Positions 22,930 to 35,000 of a stretch of DNA of 64,000 bases are shown piece after piece. How positions within the stretch are numbered: position 1 is the first letter of the stretch; each line of letters begins with the position of its first letter. The stretch is from Nectonema munidae (taxonomy: Eukaryota; Nematomorpha; Nectonematoida; Nectonematidae): positions 124,001 to 188,000 of the forward strand of contig JAUIRK010000221.1 in the NCBI GenBank assembly GCA_030549495.1, written 5' to 3'. The notes below the pieces were generated by a model. That model saw nothing but the letters and a program-made list of their open reading frames with translations. It ran no database searches and was not told the DNA's origin. Both the position numbers and the translations under genes were made by a program.

Positions 22930-23720
22930 TTTTTAGGTCGAAATTAACATTTTAAAGCTGTTTTTGATTTTTCATGAATAAACCTAAGAAAATGCATAAT
23001 AAACAAATTTCTATATAAAATGTGAAAAATGAATACATTGATGGAAAATCTTTAGAGTAAATGGGATTGAAAAAATTCCTCCCCACAATAATTTCAACAA
23101 GGTTCGCCTCTTGTTTGAAGGTAATATTTAAAAGGAAACTTATTTTATTCATTCAGAACAGTGGTTCATTTTTGACACATCGACGCTTTTCGAAATAATA
23201 CTTTTTTCTTACCTCTTCCGATTTGTCTGGCGATAAATAAGGAAAATTGTTTTTTATTTCTGATAATAATAGGCAAATTTATGTATTAAATATTGTTATA
23301 ATTATATGCTATAAATAAAATGAAATTTACAGAATAATTTTTGAATGGATGAAATTTTCATCTATCGACTTTGCCATTGTTTTTGTATATTAATTTAGGC
23401 CTATTGATGATTATATTATTTTTACTTATTGAATAATAATTATTTTTTTGTGAAGAGGGGGATAATGTATTTTTATTCTCGAAAAGGAAGGTTATAAAAA
23501 ATCGATGAAATTTTTTTCATTTATTTAAATATAAATTAATTTTTCAAAGTTTTCATAAAAACGTCATTTACTGCACAAGATACTAAGTCGGATTTTAAGA
23601 TTTTTTTCTAAATTTTTTCTTTTGGAACAGCGCCTTTTTTATTCAGCCTAATTATTTTATTTTTAGAAATAATTTCCATTTGAATTTTTCTGCTTATTCG
23701 TTAGAGTAAAATACATTGCT
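22930..23720. other. AT-rich region upstream of COG6
   Basis: No gene is recognised. CAGTGGTTCATTTTTGACAC at 23160-23179 resembles a hAT end, without a partner. Confidence 0.3.
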
Positions 23721-23729
23721 TATAAAAGG
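23721..23729 (+). promoter_or_regulatory. Candidate TATA box of COG6
   Basis: TATAAAAGG lies 66 bases upstream of the COG6 start codon, at a spacing that would leave a 5' untranslated leader of roughly 35 bases. In DNA this AT-rich such a match could be chance; the GG at its 3' side is what makes it stand out. Confidence 0.35.
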
Positions 23730-23786
23730 ATTACATTCTTTTTCATCTTAATCATCATAGTAAGATAAAAAGTGTAAAAACCAAAA

Positions 23787-25595
23787 ATGGAAAACTCACT
23801 AATTTCGAATAAAATAAAGAAGATTACTTCTTTGGACAAATACTGTGATAAAGAGTTTCTATCAGCGTTTGAAGTTTTTTCAGAGATTTTTGATGAAAGC
23901 ACTGTTCATGAAAGAAGAAACGTTAGTAGCTTGATAAAGGAAGAAGAGTTGAAAAAATATTGCCTTCTTTTCAAATCCATCGCGCCGATTAAGGAAAAAG
24001 TAAACGATATGAATGCCCAAATTGAAACGACTTTTAAGCTGCACGAAGGTATTAAAGAAAAGCTTGAGACATACGAAGTGGACAGTGCTGCTTTTTTGAA
24101 AAAAATAAAAAGTCTACAACAAAAACGCGAGGAGCATATACAACACAAACAACGGTTAGTGGAGTTGCAAGAAAATTACATTTTCAGTGATAAAGAAGTA
24201 GTTAGCATAACGAATAAAGAAGTCAATAGAGAATTTGTAGATGTGATGGAGAAAGGATTTTTAATTCTGCAAAATTTGTCAGAATGTAATGATGGTGACG
24301 ATTACAAGCAGCTAAAAACTAAAATCAAAGAAGAAACATTGGAGCATTTGAGCAAAGGATACACAATAGCATTAAATTGGATTGAAAAGGAATGCAACGC
24401 AATGTGCAAAGACAACGCCAAACTTAACGAAAATTTTTGCGCGGTCATATCTTTATTCGTATGTAATCCAAATCTCAATGAGTGTGATCACTTCAAAAAA
24501 GCTCAACAGATCTACGTGGATTCAAGAAAGGTGTATACAAGTAAGGCGTTTATCCACGCGCTGACTATTGGTGAAAGCTTTGCTATTGAGTTACACGCAC
24601 ACGATCCGCTTCGATATGTAGGAGACATGCTTGCTTGGCTGCATCAAAGTATCGTCAGTGAAAGCGATATGTTTTTCCTTCTTTTCCAAAGCAGTCAAGA
24701 AAAAAAGATTAAAAGCATCTTGAGTGACGATTCCAAAAAAACTGTTCTTTCTAGTGTATTTGATTGTGTTTGTCACTTACTCTGCGTTCGGGTTGAACAA
24801 GTGATCGCAAATTCTATGCCGTGTATTGATGCTTATCAACTGCTTGCCTCACTCAAATTTTATCTCCGTCTTTTTCTAAATTTACTCCAACCTAACGCTC
24901 CTTTGATAACTGCCATGAACTCACTGATAAGCCTTTGTTCACAATTATTTCAAAAACTCATAAATGAATCAGTTGGAAGCCTTTTTTGCAAGTACGAGAG
25001 CGAAAATACTTTGGATAGGTTTCTGCCAACAAAAAACATGAGAGATCATTTAAACTTACTAAAAAATATTCTCCTAACCGATAACCTGGTTTTGCAACAA
25101 AAACAAAGCAATTTTGACAACGACGAAGTTAAGCAAATCACTTCAAAATTCTTAAAACCTCTAACAAATGCCATCGATAGCTTTCGGTCAGAGAAAGAAG
25201 AAGACGTTTTTTTAATTTTTTCAACCAACTCTCTTTTACTTGCTACCCAGACTCTTTCCCCTTTTCATGACGTAACCGAAGAATATAAAATGCTAAATGA
25301 GCAAATTAGCCTAATATTAAATGAATTAGTATGCAACGAAGTTAAAAAAATTACAAATGCCTTCAATATATCAGAAAAGTCTTGTGGATCAATCGATGAA
25401 TTTCTCTTAGATCCAATCAAAGCCTTGAATCCTGAGTTGGCAAACTTATCAGAGCTTAGAATTCAAAGAAGAATAAGGGATGATATATACACAAGAATAG
25501 TGCAGATATATCAGTGCTTTTATGAACATCTTAGTGAAGAGAATTTCATCTTGCACAAAAGCCCTCAACAAGTTAAAGCACTGCTACCGAATTGA
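23787..25595 (+). CDS. COG6: Conserved oligomeric Golgi complex subunit 6 (COG6), single exon
   Basis: COG6 is part of lobe B of the eight-subunit COG tether, which acts at the cytosolic face of the Golgi in retrograde vesicle docking and so in glycosylation-enzyme recycling. The frame gives 602 residues; vertebrate COG6 has about 650. The N-terminal part (residues about 60-130) is rich in E, K, Q and L and looks like coiled coil, as expected. The family signature HDPLRYVGDMLAWLHQ lies at about residues 270-285, preceded by FIHALTIGESFAIELHA. The C-terminus ENFILHKSPQQVKALLPN matches the conserved ENILHRSPQQVQTLLS end, so the protein is complete. ATG context is CAAAAATGG with A at -3 and G at +4. 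There is no intron, unlike the neighbouring GPDH gene. Translation has no interruption. It converges on GPDH. Confidence 0.95.
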   Translation: MENSLISNKIKKITSLDKYCDKEFLSAFEVFSEIFDESTVHERRNVSSLIKEEELKKYCLLFKSIAPIKEKVNDMNAQIETTFKLHEGIKEKLETYEVDSAAFLKKIKSLQQKREEHIQHKQRLVELQENYIFSDKEVVSITNKEVNREFVDVMEKGFLILQNLSECNDGDDYKQLKTKIKEETLEHLSKGYTIALNWIEKECNAMCKDNAKLNENFCAVISLFVCNPNLNECDHFKKAQQIYVDSRKVYTSKAFIHALTIGESFAIELHAHDPLRYVGDMLAWLHQSIVSESDMFFLLFQSSQEKKIKSILSDDSKKTVLSSVFDCVCHLLCVRVEQVIANSMPCIDAYQLLASLKFYLRLFLNLLQPNAPLITAMNSLISLCSQLFQKLINESVGSLFCKYESENTLDRFLPTKNMRDHLNLLKNILLTDNLVLQQKQSNFDNDEVKQITSKFLKPLTNAIDSFRSEKEEDVFLIFSTNSLLLATQTLSPFHDVTEEYKMLNEQISLILNELVCNEVKKITNAFNISEKSCGSIDEFLLDPIKALNPELANLSELRIQRRIRDDIYTRIVQIYQCFYEHLSEENFILHKSPQQVKALLPN

Positions 25596-25632
25596 AAAGT
25601 TTGGGGAAATAATAGAGAAAGGTCAAGGACAC

Positions 25633-25638
25633 AATAAA
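25633..25638 (+). terminator. Candidate polyadenylation signal of COG6
   Basis: AATAAA lies 38 bases after the COG6 stop codon. Another AATAAA is near 25821. On the opposite strand the first good signal (reverse of TTTATT at about 25651-25656) would serve GPDH, so the two 3' untranslated regions may overlap. Confidence 0.5.
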
Positions 25639-25900
25639 AAGAAGAAAAATTTTATTTTAAAACATAACAGTTTAACAAAAATTGATTCATATTTATATGT
25701 GTGGTAACAAAGACACTATATGATATTTTTAAATTGTAATAAATTAGCATTTTTCAGATGTTTGATTAAATGTTCCTTCATTGCAATATTATATTGTAAT
25801 ATAATTGTAATGATCAAGTTCAATAAAAATCAACCACTCTTATAAAATGAAATAATACATTTTAAAAAAACTTTAACAAAAAAAGTATTCAGCATTAGAG

Positions 25901-26018
25901 CTAACCGAGGTGTAGATAGTCGGATTTTTGTTCTGGATGCTCCGCCATTGTATCAAGAATGTTGAAAGCTTTCAATTCTCCAATACAGATTCTATGCACG
26001 CCAACAAGTATAGGGAAA
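25901..26018 (-). CDS. GPD1: GPDH coding exon 8 and stop
   Basis: It encodes residues 320-358 ([20 protein letters not shown] then [19 protein letters not shown]) and TAG at 25903-25901. The PEQK...-end extends about nine residues past the usual HPEHM end. Confidence 0.94.
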
Positions 26019-29000
26019 CTAAATATAAAAAATATATTAAATGAATACATTAGACCAGTGTTTCTCAACCTTTTTCTGTACATGGACCATTTTTGTTGAA
26101 AAAATTCGAATGGACCACTCTCATTAACTCAGTATACTAAAATCAACTTTAATGAAGTCATTCAGTTTTATTCCATTCAGCGTCTATCTTGATGTTTCTG
26201 GCACAAGGTATATGATAGTTCCTTTGTTGTTGAGATCTAATTTATTTAATTTTGTACTGAAAAAAATCCAGAGAAAGAAATTGTGGTAAGAATATGGATG
26301 TTGAAAAATATTTAACCCTTCTGGGACCCTTATTTTTACAACTCAAAAGGCTCCTAGGGCTCTTTTCGACCTTCTTTTTCAATGTTCAAATTCATCATTA
26401 AAACGAGAAAAAATTAGAAAAAAAAAATTTATTATCATAACACTAAAACATAATTAACAATTAGAGCAATTCGTACAAACATTTTAAATGGTTTTTGCTT
26501 GTAAATTTATCACATATAGCGCATTCCAGAGATATTTTATTCTTTGTGTTACTGCATTAATAACATTTTGCTTTTTTCGGGCCTCCACGAAATTCCACTT
26601 CTTGACTACTTCTTTTTTTATTTGAAGTACCAAATTTTTGCTTGATAAAGGTCTCGGCAACCTTGGCCTAGCCAAAATAAGAGGTTCTATCAATTTTTTG
26701 CCCAATGTTACCAAGTACTTTCTCCTGATTTCACAACAATTTTTGTTTTCATAAAAATCTCTTTTGACAAAATATAACTATTAAGTGCAGATATAATCAA
26801 TCATATTACTGAAAACCACAATGGGCCAGAGATTTGTTTTTCTTTTGACGGAATAGTTTGATACCATTTGGTCAACAACACCAACGGCAATTTTGGTTTT
26901 GTAATTTCAGGTTTTCTTGCATTGGATTCATCAATTCTTTTGGACTTATAGAAGGAGGACAGAAGAAGAACATTTATTTTTTTAGGCATATAAGAAACAA
27001 GTATATTATCCTCAGTAAACAAGAATTCAGACCTTTCATCCAATAGTCTCTTGGACAAATTCAGAGATGTAAAAAAGTTGTCACACGTTACGTTGTGACC
27101 CTTTAGTCCTTTTGTCATATCCATCACAACGTGCTCTCCTTGATTTTTCTCGACTGCATTGCAAGTATGGCTGAATATTCCATACATAAAAAGTACCAAC
27201 ATCGGCTAGAATCCAAAACTTCAATCCATATTTATCTGGTTTGCTACAAATATATTGTTTAAAAGGACATTTTCGTCTGAAACCTCTCAGCTGTTCATCT
27301 ACTGTAACATGAAAACCAGGATTGAACAATTTCGGCAAAATATTAACCCACTCATCCCAAATTTCCTTGATTGGCGCAAACTTATCATATTGTCTTCTGT
27401 TTTTTTCATCAAAGCGCAAAGCTCTTGAAATCATTTTGAAGTTTCTTAAAGACATTGTAGCTCTGAAAAGACTTCTTCCAGTATCCTCATCCCATAAACT
27501 AGCAGTAGACTCATTCTTTGATGTGAAAACTCCAGCTAAAATCAGTAAACCCCAAAAAGCTTCAAAGTTAACGTTATTGAGGTCTACCTAATTTTCTCCC
27601 ATCATGTTTTGGCCTTCAACATTCGTACACTTTATTATTGTATTCAATATTTTTGGTGGGAAAAACTGAATGAAGGATGAATATTCATCTTCTATTTTCG
27701 CGCAAGAATATCTGGTGAGACCATGTTTCATCGTAATTGTATTATGGCACCTTTCTTTACTTGAGTAATTAAAATCTTTGTGATACAATTTGATTGAACC
27801 ATCTTTCGAAAGACAAGAATCCAGCCTCCCTTCATCTTGTAAATTTTGCGAATCCAAATCAGAAAAATCACGACTACATTCGTCAGTTTCACAAGTAGAA
27901 ACATGGTCTTCACTCTCTGAAAACTCGTCGTAAGAAGAATCACTACTCATAGTGTTGTTTGATGAAATAAAATTGATTATTTAATTCTAAAAAAGAAATT
28001 TGATAATAATAATAATTATATTGATTTTAAATGAAAAATTGGAACACCATATGTTTTTATTGAAAATGGGCTCATTTTGATCCAAGGATGGATATCAAAT
28101 ATAACAAAAAATAAACGGATAACTGTGATGTTTTGATTCACATAAAAAGTTAATTTGTAATGCTTTTCATGTATCAAACAAATAGTAAAAATCTTGAAAT
28201 ATTATATTTTTAATATTTGAGATTATAATGATTTGTTAAGTCTTAATCCTTTATACTCCTTTTTTTATCAAATCTTCTGTTTCACATTTTCATTCAAGTC
28301 CAACAACATTTTAGCCAACTCAACATCTTCATCTCTAGGCTCATGATTTTCTACGTCTACAAACCAGAGTGGATATCTCCTATTTTCTCAAACTGTATTT
28401 TCCAAAATTTCAATTTCCCCATATGACTTTTTTTCTTCTCAGCACAGGGGACTAAATGTGTTCGTCTACGTTCCAGCTCCAAGTTAAGCACATTCGCTGG
28501 TTAGAACACTTAGCTAAAATATTTTTGATTTAATCAGGAAGTCTTTCCAAAATTTTCTTATATGTATCAGCTTGTTTCTTGAAGTTGTAATGGGTCATTT
28601 GGAACTTGAACGTGAGAAAGTTGATTAATGGTTCCCACAAATTCACTAAGTTTTTAAGGCTCAGGTATTTTAACAAAGAACTTATTTCTTTGTAAAGCAA
28701 AAGTACAGACACCAGATGCTTCTCACTATAAATATTTTAACAAATCAATTCTCTATTGGTTTAGTGTCGGGGGAACAATGCTTGAAACATCAGGAGTCTT
28801 AAAAATTTATTTTGACAGATCTATCTATCACGGCCCAAATTTTTCTTCATCAAAAATTGGTATCACTTAGTCTTGAGCTACCAGATGTGAATTTGGAGTA
28901 TTTATTGCCAAGATATTGAGAAAAAATCTTTATATCTACCTCTAGTTTTTTTTAAGAGTCCCATCATATTTCTATAACTTCTACGTTTAGCTCTTCAAGA

Positions 29001-32000
29001 ATATTATGAAGGGTAGTAGAAATAGAAAAAGTATCAAGAAAAGTAATGAATTTTCATTTCATTAATACGTTAACCTTATTGGTTATAAGAAAGGCAATAA
29101 ATTCAACATTCGTTTTCTAATAGCACTTCTGAAACACGTTTTTATTAAGTGGACAAAAGTTAATTTTTAATTGATAGGTAAAGATTTTTAAAAGTGCCTT
29201 TTGTAAAATTAAGATAACAAGGAACAGGTTTTTAACACTTTTGGACTCGCTTTTATATATTGAAAGTTCACAGACCAACTAAAAAATAAATTATTTCATT
29301 TTTATAATAATTTGAATAAATTAGGTCAATTTTTTTATTGGATGGGTAAATTTTTGCTGGATGTATAAACCAACTTTTGTTCCCCAGTTATAAGGGAAAA
29401 CGACATAAAAAATTTATATAGTAAACATAATTTATCAACTTTGAATCTGAATGAGATAAAAAATCATTCAACGGTTCGGTTTAAATTAGCTTGAAATCCG
29501 CGAGCTATAATCTTGACATCCCAGAATTAAAGAGTGGGGTAAATATAAATAGATAAAACAATCAAAAAATGTGATAGACAAGAGGATACCTTGGGCGGGT
29601 TTTGTGTAAAAGTATTGATATAATGAATCGCTTACTCTTTCAAAGCCTTTTCTTCGACCAAGTGATTGTAAAGTGCGATCGCCGCTTCCGGCCCTTGCAG
29701 TTTTTGACCATTAAGCAGTTCTCTCTCTAGCTTTTGAATACTCTAACAAATGATAAAAAATAGTATGATCGAATTTTAGGATGCGCTAGCATTCATAAAA
29801 TCTGTCCAGATTTACTCTACTTGATCATGTTCACAATGAGTTAAAAAAGAAGCTAAATTTTATTAGCAATCTGTCACTCAAACTCTGGATCTTATTTCTG
29901 CACCAGAAATTCATTTAGATATTAATTTATAAAACAAAAAATAGCCCTACCCTTACAACAAAAAATGTCCTCCAAATAGTTGAATCATTATACCAATGAA
30001 GTTGTCTATAACGAATAACTGATTTTTACACTTCTCAAATAGGAGTCTTAATTGCGTAAAATTCAAATAAGTACAATGTCATCTAAAAATTTTCGATACT
30101 GACACAGCCTCTCTAAAAGTAATCCTGCAGACTTTGTGAAGATTTAATATTTAGACTATTATTATCTATTGGAAAGAAAAGAAATGAAAAATACAGTGTC
30201 TAGAACAGTGCTTCCCAATCTGTGTTACGCGGACCCCTATGGGTCCATGAAGGTTTTATTAGAGGTTCGCAAACATGTTGGCAGCACATATAATTAATAG
30301 CTTATAAAGTATTGCAGTTTTAAATTTAGAAAGAAAATTAAAACTATTATTCACGCTTTAATTTTTTTTTTCCAATGCATGCACACTACCTATTTCATTA
30401 ATTTTTTGATAATAAGTAGAGTCAGTACAAAAGTTATACAAATTTGCTTTGAACTTTTATTCTAAAGCATAAATGAATTCATTCACTGTGTTATGCATGA
30501 AATCATAGTTGTTGTGCTGACAACTTGGCCAAAACAAAATAGGAGTATTAGATTCAGCAGCATTTAATTAAACAATTTATACAAACAGAAAAGCACTCCA
30601 CAGGTATATGAACTTGCCCGCTGTTAATCCCATTTTCTATTTGTTTAATGTGACGAAATTATTAAATCTTACACATTCTATAAGCTATAGAGACACTTGG
30701 AAATACTCCAGCATTATGCAAAATGCTTAAAAGACTAGGTCCACCAAACTTTAAAATTAATAAAGCGAGATATCCGTTTTTCGAATAGTTAAATGAGTAA
30801 ACATTTTTGACTGCTTTTGCAAATTTTTCAAAAACAATTTTTATACTTTTATTTTTTTTTAAATAGATTCAACTATAATACCAAGTCTAGGTAAATTGTT
30901 CTCTGATAGAGATAGCAAAAACTTTGATAAGAGTGAGTAGAGTTGGTTAGATGCTGGATTCTATAACTCAAGGTCTTGGGTTCGATCCCGCATCAAGCCT
31001 GCTTTCTTCATAGTTCGATACAAGCGGCGCAATTGTGCCTTCTCGATGAAAACACCCTATGGTACCTTTACCTTTTTTACCTTTCTTTGATATAAAGAAA
31101 AAGTACAGTTAAAATCTGATAGTTTTTGATTTTTTTTAAGAAGTTGAAGTCTTCTTCTTTCTTTCTGTACAAACTTTAATGTTTACTTAGCTGAAAGTGA
31201 GAAAAATAAGAAAAAATGTAATTCACAATTTCTTTATAAAACTTTGAAGAATTTTCAATAAGTTTAGAAAATCTTTTTTCATATTTTAATTCTAAGTACT
31301 TTTTATTTATGTTAATATCTGTTTTCATTCAATAAAGCATGGGTTTTCCTTGCGCATTCTTAGTGATGGAAGTTTTTATTTTCATACACAATATGAGACT
31401 TCGAATTTATGTAGAAGAGCTAGAAATTGGCAATTGCTGTTTGTCAGCTTTAATCCATCACAATTTTTGAAAAGATTTACTTGAACAGGTTCGGCTTTTT
31501 TTGCTTCAGAAATAACTTCTGGTAATTTTACTTCATTTTGATTCTTTAATTTTTTACTTTCAGCTTCATTCTTTGATGATTCTACAACTCTTTAAATTAT
31601 GACATCCAAGTAATCCTTTAGATCTTAAGGAACAGCACGTACTTTTTCTTTTTGAATTTAATATTAACAAAATCAAATCCTTGATGTTTATTTTTCTTTG
31701 TAAAAAAGTTTTCGATCTTTTGAGTATTCTTCCTTTTGTTTGATTGCGTAGACTTTTTGATACACGATTCAATATGGCCTTCTTTGTTTGTTTTATTTAA
31801 ATTACTAAGAACTTTATTACAATATTTGCAAAAATTCCCACTTTCCATTATCCGTATATATTAAAAATGCTTAAAACGCAATAAAAAATTTATTATACAA
31901 GGGGTATATTTTAAAACAGCAAAGTTACACATAGAAAACTTTTTCAAAAATCGATAGAATAAAAATATTCGTCTAAATTTTTTAATACTCACATCAATAT

Positions 32001-35000
32001 TTACAAAATTGGAAAGGTTTCAATATTTTAGGAGAAAAATACGTTGAGAACAATCAATTAAGAATTTTACAAACCAAAATTAAACTATTATAATTGCTGT
32101 CTTAGAATACTATGAGTAGAAAATTAATTTTAGCAAGTTTTATGAAATTGGATTGAAAAATGTTAAAAATAACATAATCATTTTAATGATTATTAAATTA
32201 TTATTAACACAATAAGTATATCATTTTAAAATATATTTAAAGTTTTTTTTGAATTGCAATTATATAACTAAAAATAAAAAAAAAATGTCAAGTGAAACTA
32301 AATACTTTTGTATGGCATACCAATACCATCCCACCCATCCCCTATGGTCAAATTCTTTCTAACTTTGGTACCCCCCTGGCCAAAGCATCAATTTCTTTAT
32401 TTTTAAAAATCGTCTTTTTTTCTTTATCCTCTAAATGAAAAAATGTAAGAAATATTTCTCTTTTTTGGTGATTATAGATAGCTTTGATCAAGAGATTAAA
32501 ATTTGAGAAATATTGTTGAAATTTCTGCACATTATTTTATCTAATGCTTTAAAAGAAGTTTAACTGGTATTAATGAATGTAACTTTCTTCATAACACTTT
32601 GATAGAATGTAAGTTTTATCGTGAGGGGGTCCGAATGATAAATATTTTGGTGTAAGGGGTCTGTGGGATAAAAAAAGTTTGGGAATCACTGGTCTAGAAC
32701 ATGTAGATTTAAATGTTTTACTTCATTTTTCCGAGCATATGCTTCGCCAACTTTGCGATTCCTGCCCCCAAAACACGTGACAATGAGATCAGCAATGCCA
32801 CAACTCTGAAGAAAGGTCAGCAAGCTCGAACGCTGGGAAGAAAATCGAGAACAGTATGAAATCATTTCAGCAAGACCCAGGCGAATATAAGCAGCTTTTG
32901 TGTTGTTGCCGAAGTCTAAGCCATCTAAAATGCCGACTCCAAAAGCTACGATATTCTTAAAATAAGGATTCAAATTACTTCGATACACCATGCTTTTACC
33001 CGCTACTTAATCTCTATGACTTTGTGCATGCCTATGTATTCGTAAATAAGAAAAATGGTGATGAGATAAATCTTTAGAACTTAATCCTTCCCCATTACTG
33101 TGAAAAGTTCTCCCATAAGGATACGTTTCTTGAAGTGTTTTCAAGGACAATGTGGTACGCATCTAGGCAACTTTATTGACACCTTCTTTTGCCTCACGAA
33201 CTTCACCATTAAAATTTTGGTTTCAACGATAAAAAACAAAAATGCTTCAATCGAATTAAATTTATAGAACTAAAATTTTCGTAGTTATTGAAAACAAAGC
33301 TTCCCATTGATAGCATGTACAGCAGCAGTCAAATTGCTAACTATGAAAGTGGAGAGAAATTACCTACGTAAAAGAAACACAAGATCGGATAAAATTATTA
33401 CAGTTCGCTTGTTGAATGACCACATTTACATCTTCTAAAATTAAATTAAATTTTTAAATGAAGCAAAAAATACATCTTAGCGTGCCACGTTAATCATTCT
33501 ACGACTTTTTATTACATGGTACCGCGAGTATACGTTAATAAGCTAATAGATGAGTTATTTTAGTGTATGTGAAATGAAAAAAACTAGTTAAAAAACAAGA
33601 TCGTCTGTCACGAATAGATATATGTGTATTGGCAAATAGTTTTAAATTATATATTTCAGAGCCTGTAAAGTGTAATAAATATGTACTAGTGATGGTAATT
33701 AACCGTGTTTTTGTTAACCGGATTAATTGCTTAACCTTCGCAGGAGACACATGGGCTTTTTACTCCAATCAATATTTTTAATGGCATTTTTGTTGTTAAA
33801 ACAAATATATAACATAGCAAAAAAATAGTACGTAAATTATCATTATTCTATGTAGTATAAGTCGGTGTCATCATTAAAATATATCACGCGTTAGCGACTT
33901 CAATTTTTTGTGGTTTTTTATGACCACAAAAAATTTTTTTTCAAATTTTTTGCAATTTAAAATTATAAAAAAACTTGAAAGAAAGTTCCTTCATCATAAG
34001 TAGAAATGCATTCATTTTAACTATCAAAATAATCTTTGAATATTATAAAAAAAAATTATATTAAAAAAATTTAACGCTATCTATATTAAAAAAACTTTTC
34101 ACTGGAAGACACACATATTCTTTTTACTCCAGTCAAGATATCAATGTATTTTTTAGACAAAGTTAAATGCAAAGCATAATGGAAGTAGCATGTAATTTAT
34201 TACTCTTATAAGAGTTATAACTTGATTCAACCATAAAATACATAATCATGTTGAATATTTGCAGTTGGAAGAGCATAGACACCGTTGGCTAGGACACTTA
34301 GAGAGAATGGATCCACAAAGACTAACGAAGAGACTATGTGATGAAAACATCACTGGACAAGCGAGGAGAGGGAGACCGAAAAAAAGATGGGAAGATGCTG
34401 TTAAAGAAGACATGAAGAAAAGAAACCTAAATATTGAAGATGCTGAAATGAAAGGAAGATGGAGATGCCGCTGCAAATTCAAGGTCGACCTTGTCTCACC
34501 AGGACAAAGACCTGCTCATTAGAGCGAATGGATGATGATGATGATGTTGAATATTTTGTGGTTTTCTGAAGTGACAAAAGTTTATTTTTCAAAAAAAATC
34601 TCATCTCAAAATAATTTACAGAGGATTTTCAAACCAAAAAATTCATTCAAGAAATATTACATCCGCTTTTTCAAAAGTGTGCAAAAGTCAAAATAAAATT
34701 TAAGACCAACTATAAATACAAAAAAAAGAACAATAGAAAATGAAAATTTTAATTCATAAAAAATTTATTGCATGAATGATCAAAAGTATTACAAAAAATC
34801 TCATAAGAAATTTCAAAATAAGCATAACATTAAAGTGATTATTTTGATACAAATTGTGTAAACAGTAAAAAAAGCAAAATTACAAATTAGAATGATAATA
34901 AGAGCAGACAGATAAGGTTTGTTTTTTTGCACATAAATTTCCTACATTTAGAACACTTCCTAGTGCCTCTTGTTCTAGGTCTACATTCCAAAATTGAGCA

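Noticed and set aside
23906-24148. Antisense open frames across COG6
   Set aside because: They are shadows of the COG6 reading frame with compositions expected from its complement.
30930-31010. tRNA gene
   Set aside because: A and B boxes are present but the ends do not pair into an acceptor stem, and a tail and target duplication mark it as a SINE.
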